This document shows positions 1 through 30,034 of a stretch of 64,000 bases of DNA, one piece after another. The first letter of the stretch is position 1. Every line of letters starts with the position of its first letter. The DNA is taken from NCBI RefSeq assembly GCF_901709675.1, contig NC_051095.1, forward strand, positions 15,017,456-15,081,455, read 5' to 3'. The translations under genes and the position numbers were made by a program. The notes beneath the pieces are model-generated. The model did not search any database. It saw nothing but the letters and a program-made list of their open reading frames with translations, and was not told where the DNA came from. The DNA is from Syngnathus acus. Taxonomy: Eukaryota > Chordata > Actinopteri > Syngnathiformes > Syngnathidae.

Positions 1-900
1 ATGTTCATATATATATAACTAAGTCCTATTAAAACTAAGTCCAAATGAACACAACAGAACCCAACTTCCAAGATCAGGGTGAAATACAGAGGGGCATACA
101 ACTGTCTTCTTAAAAGCACAAAGTAAACAACAACCCCGTTTCACCTGCCAAGGGAGCTAATCTAAGATTCAGGACTTCAGCTCTTTTTCTTCTTTCTGTA
201 GCTTTGGTTTGTCGAGGACTTTGTTGTGAGATTCAAGACTTATGTTTCTCTGCTTTCTGCTGAAAGATTGTGCTTTGAAAGTCTTGGAGAGAAGTCGTTT
301 TTCCTTGCGAACCACAGAGGCTGATCTGATGTGACATCACCAAGAGAGTCTGCCAACAGAACTTTAATAATAAGATGATTGCCGTATGAGTGTATGTCAT
401 TTAAACAGGCATTTGTTAGAAATCCTAAAAAAAGAAGTCTGTTTAATTATGGACAAAGTTCAGCTATGATGCAATCTTGGTCTATTTTTTATTCCCATTT
501 CTAAAACCTTTATTATTATATTCATTTATTATCTTGACTTGTTACATTCACCATATGTGGGAAAAGACACCTGATTTGAACAATGTTGTTTTGAAAACAG
601 TCGAGGTTATTTTCCCGTGAAACCGAGACACTCATGTTTGTTTCCTAAGCAGGCCACCACAGACTTTGCCAAAGCCCTTTTTACTCCCCCCCTCTCTCTC
701 TGCCTGGACCTCTTTCTCTCCTCCTCTTTCTCTCCTTTTCATTGTGTTTGTTGTTTTATGGAGGGGTTGATGTGGTCCAGATTGTTGCTGCCAACTGAGA
801 CTGTTTCACTTCACCTCCAAGCTTCTCGTCATTCAAAACAAACGGCCGCCGACAGTTACACAGAATCCAGTCTGTATGTTTTTTTTTTCAGCTCTCCCTC
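1..900. other. Non-genic upstream flank
   Basis: I see no convincing exon here. The stretch is AT-rich with scattered pyrimidine runs. Open frames in it are short and lack splice partners. It lies upstream of the candidate first exon of pdgfrb and may contain distal promoter sequence, but nothing specific can be called. Confidence 0.5.
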
Positions 901-1405
901 ACTTTACTTCTTTTACTTTTGAAACTTCCCTCTCTTGCTCTTAGTTCGCCTCCCCTCTCCCTCACTCCCCCCCTCCCCTGCCTCCTCTTGCTCCAGCAGG
1001 TCCGGACCACTGACACTCTCCCCACTCGTGTGAATGTGTCTGGGAAAAAGGGTGTATGTATGTGTCTCCATTGAGAACTTTTTTTTTTTTTTTTAAACAA
1101 AACCCTTTGTGAGAGAGGAGAGCAGTCCCCCCCTGCGGTGCTGTGATTTGACTATCCAAACAGTCCGCTTCTGAGACATCCATCCTCCGGCAGGCTCCCG
1201 GGACAGCGCAGATTAACCTCTCAGACCCCTCGGACTCTGAACATCTAAGACGTCTCTCCATCTGAAGCAGCAGCCCCTGTAGAGCAGAGCAGCTGGAAGT
1301 CTCGACTCTCATTTCAAGAGGAGGAGAAGGAGGAGATCACGTCTGGATACATAGAGAAGAAGAGCAGAGGGGAGGCTCATCCGGGTTTTCGGGATCTTTC
1401 GGAAG
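900..1405 (+). promoter_or_regulatory. pdgfrb: Candidate pdgfrb promoter and non-coding first exon
   Basis: A GC-richer, pyrimidine-rich stretch around 940-1010 leads into purine-rich sequence ending in a strong splice donor, GGAAG|GTAAGT, after base 1405. No long frame runs through it. PDGFRB in vertebrates begins with a non-coding exon separated by a large first intron from the signal-peptide exon. The next credible exon, at 10840, starts only 18 bases before the ATG, so an upstream non-coding exon is required. The transcription start cannot be placed. No clear TATA box is visible. Confidence 0.5.
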
Positions 1406-4400
1406 GTAAGTCCTTGTCATGTCTGCTTGCTGTCTGCTGTTGTTAGTAACTCCTTTCCATGTTTGTACCGTTAAACACAAAGTTCAGGCAAACTCGGGCC
1501 CAAGTCAAAACTTTCTGTGCGCAATTGAAGCAAGAGGAATTTGTAGGCCATATTTGTGAATATGCACACAGCAGGAGTTTACAATGCAACCTGTTCAAAC
1601 ATCATGTTGCATCTCTTTGCTTAGACGCTCATTCTTTGCATTGAACTGTTTTACGATGTTGATCTTCTCGCTGAGACAACTCGTTTCACAAGGCATCCTG
1701 TGGTCGGACAACCCCGGCATCATTGCACAAGCTGTTTGTATGTTCTCCACTTTTGTGCCTCTTCTCTAAAGAGTCCGTTTGGGCAAACACTCCTCGGTCA
1801 CCCCGAGTGAACTGACACTTTTATTCGTCATTGCCTTTTCTCAGGAATGACTCAAAAAGAAACAGTTTACGGAAAGGAGGAGACATGGTGATGAAATCCA
1901 ACCTGGCATCTTTGATGACATCACTGCTATGTGTTTCTCTTAAAAGGAGTTTTACTACCAAAAGGGAGTAAAACTATGGATATGTGAGCTGGGGACACAC
2001 GCGGCATGCACGTTTTTGATTCACTGCGATCAGACAGATGTTCAGCACCTGAACGCTGCGCACATCAATCTTGTGTATGCAGATGACCTTTTTGATACGA
2101 AGCGGAGGATTTATTATGCTGGCATGCATCTGCTCCTTTCCCCCGTGACTGTTTGGAATTTACTTTGGAGCGCAGAGCTCTGGCTGTGGATTGAAGACAG
2201 CAGACAGATAATGGCATGCATGTCATACTTTTACCATCAACGGCCATACGTGCCAATCTCTGACACCGAGTACCTCTTAAGTCTCATTTTGAATTCTGCA
2301 AATATATTCAGGATTAGCAAGGTTCAAACACTGTTATGCATGACAGCACATAACATCGGCTCATCATACGAAGAATGATTTGGGGAGTATGCTTTGAACA
2401 ACATGACAGAGAGCGAAAGAATTCTACCATTTATTTTTTACCTGTCTTTCGTTATTGGCTTAATGTGTTCACTGCTTTTGTGATCAGGCCAACGCGATAA
2501 CAGTAGTAGCTCGGCAACATTTGCTGGTGTTTTTGTGCCAAGAAACTGTTGAAGTAAGTTGAGGAGCTTCATTTTGAAGCTCTTTTACTAATAATTGTCC
2601 TTTGGTGTCATTTTTTTGAGGCAGCTACGGTACAGTGTAGACATAAGACTCAAGTGATGCCCCGCTATTTTGTTGTTTACATTTAACCATTGTTTTTATT
2701 TATTAACTTCTCACAAGGTTATACGTAGCAGTTAAGAATAATAAAACAAACATTGCCAGTACAGTCAGTAATAATGTTATGCCACCAACTATTTGAACTT
2801 ATTCCCATTCATGTTTCCATATTCATAAATATGAATATCATGTACAGGATATAGTTTTCATAATTTGAGAATGCAAGTCAGCAGTTTGTGTTCCACGTAG
2901 GCCATAATATTCAGATTTTTCTCTTTGCGAGTCAATGAGTGAGGTTGAATTACGAGTCCTCACCTTCTAGGATGTTTCTCAGTGTGCATCAAACTCCCGG
3001 TATGTATGCGCTCCTCTGATGCGGTCGGCCCCATTCCACCAAGTCGGTCCTAATCCTTCGTCATCAGCTGTTTCCTAGCCCTCGCCGCTTGCCACATGCC
3101 AGCCACTCTGAGAAAATGTGCTTCACATTACGACCATGTACAAAACATACCAGCAGCCTGATTCAGCTCACAAAGTGCTCTGTCACGCTCACGTGTTAAA
3201 AAATATGGCTGATGCCCCTTCCCTTGTTAGCCGGTCACTACTTAAGCTGGTGTGTAAAAAAATGGTTTATTTTTCATTTTATTTATAATCAAATAAACCC
3301 CCCGTGACTCATTCTGAGGTGGACAGTTATAAGCTGATTCATTATTAATCACTACTTTTGAAGTGAGCTTGGCTCATCAGCCCTCAATTAGTCACCACTT
3401 CTTTAATGCTGCACTTAGAGACGTATTCGATAGGTATCTTCAATGAAGAGCACTAAGTGTTATTGCCATCTGGCGTCCTCCTTGTTTCCCTCCCACCTTA
3501 TTGGTACAGCGCTGACAAGGCAGCTGCACCTCATTGAGCACGGCCTCTCCTGCAGGACACTGCGAGGAGGAAATGCTTTCATTATGAGTTACAAAACTGG
3601 AAGTTTGGAAGGAAATACTTCATGAAAGTACAAAGACAGCAGCATGTTCGCATGTACAAGTTAATAAGAAACACAACAAACCTTACATTTTTTGAGGTGG
3701 GTACATGTACAGCGGAAGTTATTTGCCACTCTTTTTCAATTTGCTTACGATAATAGAGTGGTGGTGGAGGCCCAAAAAGAAAAAAATGACACCATGGTAA
3801 AGACCAAAAAAAATTGCATAAAAATCATGCGATTTGCACAATTTGAGGGTTGCCCTTCCAACTCTGCAGATACAAGAGCATGAATTTTGCTAACTACTCA
3901 TTCAACTCATTACACGCTTGTCTTCATAAAAAAATCATAACGGAAAAACTATGCATTAGTTCTGACACTTTTTCATTATTTTGCTGTCTGCTATTGTGTG
4001 AATGCAAAATGGCGGCCTCATCCTGGCACTTCTGATCACAGTTCCCTCTGGTGTATTGCAACAAAACATATTTGTGTCTGGTGGCATTAACAGTAAAGAC
4101 AGCCATATACACATATTGACATACAAACACATATCTATGTATTTTCACAACAATATTTTTTTATGTTATTCTGATATTAACCACCAAATATGACTCTTTT
4201 AGTTTGATGGAAGGATTTTTATCCATGAAAATAAATAAAGATCTCTTTATGCATTAGTCTACGTTACGAACGGCAGGGGTCTATTCATGCAGTGCAATCT
4301 GTAATCCAGGACGATCAAGAAAAACATCCTTTTGCTTTTCCGTGGTAAAAATATTCTGTACAGCACAGCACTTAAGTTAAAACAAGCCATCTGTATTACA

Positions 4401-7400
4401 GTCCAACAAGACTGTAGATCTGAGTGATTCCATTTTGGCCAGAACTGCACAAATAGTGGAACCGATTACTCATTTACTTGTCGCCCCCATTCTTATCAAG
4501 CTGGTGCTGTTTAAGAGGGAAAAGACTGGAATTTAGACAGTTGGCTTTAATTGTGTTCAGCTGTTTTTGTTTCATTTTGAGGGGTGTGTGGGGGTGTGTA
4601 AGAGCCTATAGGGATCTGCAAATGTGTGTAGGCTGAGGGGATCGGACGCTTAAGTGTCAAAGAGGAAGGTGGGGTGATTACTACAACAATATTTTATATC
4701 CATCTATCCCCATATGAACAGAAATAGTTTAAATCGTGGGTGGGACGTGTTTCACGTTCTGAAAAAAAAAAAAGACCCAAAAAACGGGCTGCTCGGAAAC
4801 AGGCCCAGTTGGCGACAACATTAAGATTTACTGCTTAAGTAGAACCGGAACCTGAACATGTTTCAGTCTTTAATATCGTAATGATTTTTTTTTTTGTGCA
4901 AATAAAAAAAAAGAAGTAAATCCATTAAAAGCATATCAAACGCCAGCCACATCCAAACCTGTCATTCTCTTCCACTGTTGGTCTTTAGGCAAGAGCTCTT
5001 TATAGTGTCCCACCACTGCCACTACAAACACAGTTTACTGCTCAATTTGATGGAGGAAACCACAAAAACAGTTTCCAGAACATGTGTTGCCTGAGCATGT
5101 GAGCATGGTGGCTTTTGTTGCACAGGCAGTCACTCCGTCCAGCAGCTGATCTCAGCTTTAATTTTTTTTGGTCGACGTTGTTGCTAGATGTCATTTATTT
5201 TTCAAGCAGAATCTGAATAAGCAAACTGTGAAAGCGTCAGTGTTGCTCCTAAATTACATGATACAAGCGGCTTTTTGCTGATTGCGCTGTCAAATATCCT
5301 GTTACCAGAGATTCCTTGACTTGGATCATACTGTGGCCACTTGAGCATGTTATTCCTTTCTACTGTGTTTGGTGCTTGGTTTCAGATCAGTGAAAATCAA
5401 TACATCCGCACAAGTCAATCACTAATTCAGCACATTGTGGAGCATTTACTGACTGTGTGTGACAACAGAAAACGTCTCTGCTCGTGAATGATCTTTTGTT
5501 GTTACGTCTGCACAGTTTGCCTGTAGAAATGTGATGTAAATTATCAAGACAATTTGGTAAGTTCCATCTTATTTCATCTTCAACCCTGCAGTCACCCCAT
5601 CAAGTTTTTTACGCTTTATGAAAAGTATCAGAAATATCATTGAGTTACTCCACCAACTTACTAATAAAGTTGGAAAAGATTACAAAAAAACCGTTGTCAC
5701 AAGATTCATTAAACTTCATGTTTTGTTTTGCACCATGGCTAATGGGTTGATGTTACTACACATTTCATCATCAAACATTGAAACGCTTTAGTAAAAGATA
5801 TTTTTCAAAGGTAGTGCAATAGCTAGCATACATTTAATATCTATTAGAAATGTACAGTGCTTATATTCACCCATTATGCACTGATACTATTTTGTACATA
5901 CCAATTGTACTTTACTGGCCTGACAGTTACAGTCTGGGTACGAGCCATGTCAGCCATATGTAAATACTTAAAGGTAAACCTGAGTGACCACACTTTAAGA
6001 TTACTGCAAATTATGCTCATCTTGGACAACAACGAGCCCTGGGGGCCATCCGGCAAGCAACGAGTTTCAAGCCACACTCCTGTCATGAAGCCGTTGAATG
6101 GAAGTTCAAGTAGAGAGAAGTTCACTTAAATTACCGCTTCACTTGTCCTTTTGTAGTTTTATTTCATAACTTTGGTACTCTCCAGAAGTCTTGTATTGTT
6201 TTTTCCTCACTCTATTTTGTAGTTGACACACAAACTTGTTCAATATATCCACCAAACTCCAAGTTATCTTTTCTTCTCTTTTTTTTTCTTCCATACTCCT
6301 TCTAAATAGTTCCTCTAGTGTTAAGACTAAGAAACCCCACAACTGAAACGCCTTGTTACAGGTCACATTGCAGTGAAATAATAACAAGAAGCACATTGTT
6401 GGATATTCAAATATGATAAGGTATTGTTTGCTCAAATGTTGTTATATTTGAGTAAAACCTAAGCCATGTCAACAATAAGATTTATTTGCAATATTCTGCC
6501 ATACAAATGTTTTGATAAGCCGTTTAATCAAACGACATAAAACCCATATAAACTAAAACCTCTGCCTAAATTGTGTACTCACACTCAACTATGGTGAGTC
6601 TCTTCGCATAAAATTTAATCCCTGATTTTGCAGTGTTCTGCCAAGGGAACAGGAGGTTGGCCTCAGGGGGATTTTGGCTGGGTGATAAACATGGAGGTTT
6701 GTTTGAACAAAGACGCAGCGGGTCATTATTTTCCCACAGCACAGGCCAGTTTACTTTTGTTGAATCATCTAATCGCCAAATAAGACTTTAGCGAAGGGAA
6801 TGACTTGTGAATGTATTCTTCAATCGTGATTTCATTTATATTTGAGCAGGATTGCTCGCTTCCGGTTGATGGATGTTTCTTTTCAAGATTGACACTTCCT
6901 GTGAGAATAGACATCTGGATGTGATTGCGTGATGTGGTATTACCCATATACGGATGTTTGTATGTTGTGTACTTGTGTTGTCATCATGTTCTCGGAGCAT
7001 GTTCATGAAAGATGTTTTTTTTACATTACATGCGTTTAGTCCACCAACTGTCTGCATAAGTTTCTGGTTAGTGGTCTTGTTGGTCTGCTGTCTCATTGAT
7101 GCATCACAGACTCACACCCACTCAAGGTCAGGAATGATTCCCGGACAGGAAGTGCAATCCCTCCAGCTGTGGCTCACAAGCCTTTTTGGAATTTTTTTTT
7201 CTGAGAATAAATCAACTGCTCTTCCAAACAGATTGAGTTAAGGCTTCTTAACATTGTAGTGTAGCTCTCACGAATGGACGTCTTATTGCCAAATGTTTGT
7301 GTTAGACTCCATTAATGGAGGTATACTTAATAATCTGGCAAGTGTATATGAAGTGAAACTAATCCTTCTATTTTTAAAGTGCAATATTAAACCCCCCTAG

Positions 7401-8218
7401 GGACACACACGAGCAAACATTTGGCAGAAAATATGATTCGGCAAGCAGTTCCCACCTCATCACACACTTCTTTATCATTGCCAGATGTTCAAATCAAAGA
7501 CACAGCAACAATGCGTGGAGATGAGCCCAGAGGTGGGATTACAAGTCGCTGGGGGATGCAAGTACACGCTCACGAGCCCGCGTGGGCCGAGTGCTTCTCA
7601 CTGCGGTCGATTTTAGCATCCTCCCTCCTTGACCGGCGACACTTTGAGTGGAGCTGCTCTTGTTTATGGAGAGCGGGAAGGGTCACCCTGTCACTGGATT
7701 CCCAGCATCTCTGAGAAATCATGCACTGCAGGATAACAGTTCATTCGTCATGGTGATTATTGTACCGTCGCTTAAATAAACACCAACTTTGTCAGACCTC
7801 CAGGCTTGTAATGCGTACAAGGTTTTCCATTCTGTAAATATGTCCAAATAACTTTTGAGCAAATTGTCTACCTTGACTGAAAAAATCACCTGTATTTGCT
7901 TTGATTTTATTATTTAGATGCACTGAGAAATAAAGACAATTGTGGGTCTGATTATCTATATTTACAAAAGGTTCTTGCTGAATAGTTAAAAAAAAATCTG
8001 ACATCAAGTTCCAAGAGAACTTTTGTTCATTTCAGTTGCTGAAATCAATATTGAAAAAAAAATCTAGCAAGAAATCATTATCTTTCAGCCTTTGGCTATA
8101 GTATGTGCACATCACCATCAGAAAATCTATTGCAATCTGACATCCAAGTACAGTTGCACACTTTTGTGCACATGAACATTTCTTTCATTTCACCACCGAA
8201 TTCTTTTAAGACCCTCGA

Positions 8219-8242
8219 CAATATATTGTCGACAATATATTG
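8219..8242. repeat. 24-bp perfect palindrome
   Basis: The sequence reads CAATATATTGTC followed by its exact reverse complement, centred on a GTCGAC (SalI-type) core. It is AT-rich outside the core and would extrude as a hairpin without a loop. It is isolated in pdgfrb intron 1. I see no matching inverted arms further out. Confidence 0.85.
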
Positions 8243-8909
8243 CCAAATTCAGAGTCTGTTTGTACCACGCTCTGAGAAAAAGACGTTAATGGGTTCAAGC
8301 ATGAAAGAAGGTTGGTAGTTCTGATTAAAACCACCATTGTATATTGCCCCGGGACACTAGTTACACTTTTCACCCCTAACATTCTCTTACAAATTTTAAA
8401 GCCAAGGGCTTCTTCATTAAAATGCTCCATTGAGGCCTTTCCAAACTTGTTTTCACACAATCTATTTTGTTCTGCCGATCATGTTCCACGTCGAAGGTCC
8501 TTTCCATAGATCAGCAGAACTGGATCATGTTTCAAAACATGGCACAACTTCCAAGTAGATATTTAATACGTCAAACTTTGTCACAAAGCCGTAAACTCAC
8601 GGCTGGGCTTGTTTTAATGAGACGTGGCATCACCTAGTGACTTGTTGCTGACACTCGGCTCAAGCTCGTTGTCACGTGTAGCTGTCACCACTCAGAAGCC
8701 ATAAGCACTAGTGCATGACTCCCTCAGTGGCTGCCACCCCTCTTTGGGCCTCCTCCCGTCCCAAAGAGGGTGAGTGTGACCCCTCCGTTTTCGTCATCAT
8801 CACCAGCAGGGTCCCAAGTGTATCAGCGATCCTGGGAAAGTTTTAGAGGGATACTGTGGGAATGTGAGCCACACACACCAGTGACAAAAAGGGGGAGAGG
8901 GGGAGAAGT

Positions 8910-8911
<2 letters not shown>

Positions 8912-8943
<32 letters not shown>

Positions 8944-8954
8944 TGTGTGTGTGT
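8912..8954 (+). repeat. (TG)n microsatellite
   Basis: About 20 TG units interrupted once by AC. It produces spurious VCVC/HTHT open frames on both strands. Confidence 0.95.
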
Positions 8955-9298
8955 TTCTGTAAATATGTAATACAGCATATGCATTCCCTGGCATACAAGC
9001 CATGTGTGTGTTAAAAACAACAGCAAAAAGTCTCCCTCTGTTACTCTTCCACCTATTTTTATTAGAAGCAGGAGGCGGGACGGGAAATGGACCAGTCATG
9101 TCTTTGGATCAACTCGAGTGCTTTTCATTTGCCCGAGCGGAAGTGCCGATGGCAACTTATTTGAAGAGACAGCAAACTGACTATATATATATTTTTATTT
9201 TTGGCTTTAGATTTTCTTTCCACCAGAGATTTCTAAAATAAATAATTTTGATTCAGATTGTCAACTAGCAGATGTGTCAAGATACTGGAACGTCGCAT

Positions 9299-9345
9299 TG
9301 TGTGTGTGTGTGTGTGTGTGCGCGTGTGTGTGCGCGTGTGTGTGT
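9299..9345 (+). repeat. (TG)n/(CG) microsatellite
   Basis: TG dinucleotide tract with two CGCG interruptions, in pdgfrb intron 1. Confidence 0.95.
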
Positions 9346-10857
9346 CCAGCCACTCCTCCCTGTCATGTGCTCCCGATTGTGCCTTCCTCACCTGCCTCAA
9401 TATCCTTGATTACCAAACATATTCTAAGTTATGCCTCATTCTGTTTCATCAGTAGGCTTTCATTGGCTACGTTTACATGGTTAAATATTTCTTTGATCCG
9501 ATCAGAGTTTAGATTTAATTTATGATCGGCTGCACTGTTCTCATTGTCTCTAAACAGTGATTGATATTGATATGATTAGGAATTGGGTGTGCATGCGTCG
9601 TCACACTTTCATTGGGAACAAATTGCACCACGAGTGTGAGTAAATTTTCCGTTTGCAGAGTTTGTTGTCCAAGTTGTTAAAATAAATCAATTAGGATTAG
9701 AAGCATGTTATTAAATTGGAAATATTTCAGCTGTTGGTTTCAATCTTAAAGGTGGAAACAAAATTTTCCATGGGAAACTATCCCATTTAATGAATCATCC
9801 AAGTGTATTAGATGTTTTGATAAAGTTCCCATTTTTTTTCCAATGGTTCCCTCCTTCGCTTCCTCCTCCACCCTCGCTCTTCCCAAGGCGCTCTCTTCCG
9901 CCCTCTCTCTTTCCCACCCTGCTGCCTACATACTAGCAGTGATGCATCCTTAACTGTTTCCAGACGTCTATGTTCTGCAGGCCTTGAGCCCAAACAAGTC
10001 AACAACCCCCCGTCCCCTCCCCTCTTCCTGTGACTTCACACTTTGGGACTTTGAATGCTCCAAAGTGGGGGTATAATGGTGGTCATCATAACTGGAATCA
10101 CCTCAACGGACAAAAGTCAGCGTCCAATTCAGACAAAAGTCAATGTCCAATTCATGAATTGAGCTTTGGAGTCCAGAAGCTGTTCATGTCTAAGGACACT
10201 GCAAAAGTCTTTCAGGTTGCTCTTGCGTCAACAGCTTATGTGAATGCCCTCTATTTCCCTTTTGTTGAATGCCGCACCAATTAATGGCTCAGCGTGGTGC
10301 GAGAATAACTCGGACGCAACATTGTTGTCAGCGGGCATGTCACAAAGACGCACATAGTTTGTTGGTGGTCAAAATCTTGGTGCTCTGCCACGAAAAAGGA
10401 GGTAGACATTGGCACACTGTTCTGGAGCAGCGAGGCGTCAAACACCATCAGCGACAGACAGACAGACTCTTATAAAACTCCTCAAATCGACACAAATAAG
10501 GCAACGAATATTTTGTCTCTCCTCTGACTGAAAGCAGATGGCCTTGACACGCATCTCAAACTGAATTTAACCAAATGGATTTCATGAGGGCAAAGATCCA
10601 TCCATCATGATAGAAAGGTCAAATGGAAAGAGGTTGTTGCATGCTAATTGGGGTGAACACAAACCAGATTTTCCTGCTGGTTTTTTTGTCTTATTTGAAA
10701 TGAATGATTTATGGGCAAAGTAACTGCTTTACGTTTTTACGTCTGTCTCAGTTGAGGGTGTGTATGCTGGAGGTGATTTATGACTGTGTACAAACAATGA
10801 AGAGTATTGCATTAAAAGATCTTATCTACTTGTCTGCAGAACGTGAGCAGCTCCACT

Positions 10858-27292
<16,435 letters not shown>

Positions 27293-28620
27293 TCACATTC
27301 AGGAATCCTGGAAAAAGGGCAGGGGGCAAAAAAAAAACATTTACTGGGGGACTTTTTCCTCCTATTATTAAACAGGCTGTAAAAAGGGAACGTGACTAAA
27401 GTAGAATGTAGCATCATGGAGACTAAAAGGAGCTTTGTATTTCCACTAAGCCCTCGAGACGTTTTAATCTTAGTCTGTATCTATTTTTTCATTATCACTC
27501 TTAATACCTCTGAGTCCATACAGTCAGTAATCAGCATGCTTTTGTCATTCTTAGAACGCCGCCACGGCACAGATACGATACATTCCTTGCAATATTCCAT
27601 GGTACTGCCTGTAATTACTGAAATATTTGCGACCTATTAGCCATGTCAATGTTTTCACTATATTTGTTAGAAAGGTGAATATTCATGTTGCATACAAATA
27701 CTATTTGATAACCATATCTTATCTGAAGAAACAAACATGTTAGAAAATGTTTAAAATGCACGGTGAAATGCAGAATGATTTTCTATGCACTGTTTTGATA
27801 TTTTATAATAATCGGTAGTTCTAGTTAAAGAAGCTAATGAGAACACTATGAAATATTGTTGTCCTTTTGAATGATTTTCACATTATGTGTGTGTATATGC
27901 CTTCATTCATAGTTCTGTGCCAGATTTGCACTTTATGTGGGAAATGTATATGTACTATATTCATGATCAAGGTACATTTGAAATGTTCATTCTGTTAAAA
28001 GAAGTTTAACCTGTATATCCTCGCTGGCATGTGGTAATGTTTAAGAAACTAGCCTGCATGTGCCCATCGCATTTATGACAATGAACACCACAATGGAAAA
28101 CTAACAAAATGGCAAACCATATAGAAAGAAATTCATGGACAAATGTATTGAGACATGCGTCTTGGTTTTACACCTACATCTTGAATTTTCAGTAAACCAA
28201 AATTGACAAAAACATAGCTCATAAAGCCTGCTTGGATCAAACTGGTGTGGAAGATTTTAACTTCCTGTATTGTACATAAACAGTGAAGAAGGCAAGAATA
28301 CAAATATTGATATAAAAAAGGGGGGAAAAAAACAATATATAGACAGGCGAAAGAGATTTAGTCTCCGCCTGCCAGTGAGGATGTGCGGTTGTTACACCGA
28401 GGAGAAGAATAAAAACAGCGTATCACTGCCTTTGCACAAAAAGAAACAAACCAGTGCCTTTGTTTTGTACAGTCTATTCACTGTACATATTATTGCTCAT
28501 TATAAAGGGCTACTGTGCGCTAACGTCCGGTTCCCACCACTTTGTCCACCGTGTCCAACAACCACAAGCTATGCTACCAAAGGTCTATGTAACATGACAA
28601 TAAATGTGTCAGCATACACT
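27293..28620 (+). other. pdgfrb: pdgfrb 3' untranslated region
   Basis: AT-rich sequence after the stop, without credible coding. An AATAAA at 28599-28604 (ATGACAATAAATGTGTC) is the best polyadenylation signal and would give a 3' UTR of about 1.3 kb. The 101-140 residue frames here show no family resemblance. Confidence 0.65.
28599..28604 (+). terminator. pdgfrb: Probable pdgfrb polyadenylation signal
   Basis: Canonical AATAAA about 1.3 kb after the pdgfrb stop, followed by a GT-rich stretch. It is the last canonical hexamer before the csf1r leader region. Confidence 0.6.
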
Positions 28621-28889
28621 CTCTCAGTTCATGCATCCAATTCATTTTCTGTGCTTTTCCTGTTTAACGTCTCACTTCCCGCAGCTGGATAAGCCCGCAG
28701 GCGGCCGTGGTTGTGCAGAAAAGGAAGCGCTTTGTCGCACCTCCTCATCTCGGGAGAATTTGGCCTTGATTTGGCACATTGGAGCTGGCTCATTAATTAG
28801 TTATGCATAATGTGCGGCACGGCCTCCCTCCATTAAACACAAACACACACAGTCCCCTCCACCATCCACTTGACTGCCTCAAACATTTC

Positions 28890-29021
28890 ATGTTTGCTGA
28901 GTGACATGAGTGGTGGAGACAGTGTGAAGAAGGCAGGAGGAGACTCGGGTCTGCTCCTGATGTTCAAACGGGGACACTAGCATTTTCGGCATCTCCTCTG
29001 CCAGGCTGAACACAATCTCCG
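28890..29021 (+). promoter_or_regulatory. csf1r: Candidate csf1r promoter and non-coding first exon
   Basis: The csf1r signal-peptide exon has a clear acceptor (GCTCGCTGCAG, ends 30466) 69 bases before its ATG. An upstream leader exon is therefore needed. The best donor upstream is CTCCG|GTGAGT after 29021, preceded by purine-rich GGAGGAGAC-type sequence. ETS factors (PU.1) bind such sequence in csf1r promoters of other vertebrates. The transcription start is not placed. Confidence 0.45.
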
Positions 29022-29561
29022 GTGAGTACTTTTCCTGTTTGATGTTACAATAGGTTTTCATTTCAACCTTTAGTTTGATCATCTTTAACAAATCACAAAG
29101 GGAAAAACTGCAGAAGTTTGTTCATGTCTATTGCTATCATTTGCTCAATGCCATACGTAAACCACATTGCATGACACTTTTTTCCTGTGTCTTATGTACA
29201 TCGCAAAGCTTGATATGCTGAAACGACACAGTTCTACAGCCTCAAAATGATCCACGTATAGCCTATTTGGAATACCACACTGAACCCCCCTCCTGTTAGG
29301 TTCAAACTAGAAGAATTATGAAAACACACCGTAATGGCTCTATTTGTGCTGTTTACGTCTTTTCATTATATGTGTTTATTTAAACTGACTGACTGGGATG
29401 CAAAAACATCACGGTACTTAAATTTGAGTATTCGCCAATACCGACGACCAAATTTTGATCATGCGGTCACATCTCGCGATTGTGAAGACTACTATTCAAA
29501 CTATTTTAATCAAATATTTTTCAAAATCACAGACTTGTTTTGAAGGGTTATATTTGAGGTT

Positions 29562-29760
29562 CAGTTCAGGGTGTAATCTGCGTACCGCCTGCTAGGATAG
29601 GCTCCAGCACGCCTGTGACCCTTGTGAGGATAAGCAGTTCGGATGATAAATGAGTGAATGAATAATAATAATAATAAAAATAATATGCAAATATATGGCT
29701 GGCGGTTCTGGTTCCAGCACCCACCGTGACCCTGAACAGGACAAGCGGTGTTGAAAATAA
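29562..29760 (+). mobile_element. Two retroposon tail fragments
   Basis: The pieces at 29562-29664 and 29705-29760 both match only the last ~80 bases of the GGAT-tailed family (GATAGGCTCCAGCACGCC, GAGGATAAGCAG and GACAAGCGGTGTTGAAAATA). The first ends in an ATA-rich tract. This fits 5'-truncated insertions. Confidence 0.6.
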
Positions 29761-29761
29761 G

Positions 29762-30034
29762 TACCGCAGTTTTTCGGACTGTGAGCCGCTACTTCTTGCA
29801 CAAGCTGTGAAACCCTGCGGCTTATAGTCCAGTGCGGCCTATCTATGGATTTTTTTAATGATTTTTATAATATTGAATATTTCTACACATTCTCTTATGT
29901 ATAGAAATTAAACATTAAAACACCTGTGTCTTATAGTCCAGTGTGTCTTATATATGAACAAAACACGATTTATCCCTAATTTTATCTGATGCGGCTTATA
30001 TTTGGATGCAGTTTATAGTCCAGAAATTACGATA
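29762..30034. mobile_element. 273-bp inverted-repeat MITE related to the element at 12587
   Basis: The left end, TACCGCAGTTTTTCGGACTG, and the reverse complement of the right end, TATCGTAATTTCTGGACTAT, align with each other and with the termini of the 1.34-kb element. The interior repeats GCGGCTTATAGTCCAGT-type motifs. No coding capacity. It lies in the candidate first intron of csf1r. Confidence 0.65.

Larger units (their letters stand above)
1406..10839 (+). other. pdgfrb: pdgfrb intron 1
   Basis: This 9.4 kb intron lies between the candidate leader exon and the signal-peptide exon. I see no coding exon in it. Contents I can name are two TG microsatellites near 8.9 and 9.3 kb, a 24-bp perfect palindrome at 8219 and several homopolymer runs. 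Large first introns of this family often carry enhancers, but conservation would be needed to point to any. Confidence 0.6.

Noticed and set aside
2016-2378. 120-residue plus-strand frame in pdgfrb intron 1
   Set aside because: No family resemblance and no splice partners. A frame of this length is expected by chance in 9 kb.
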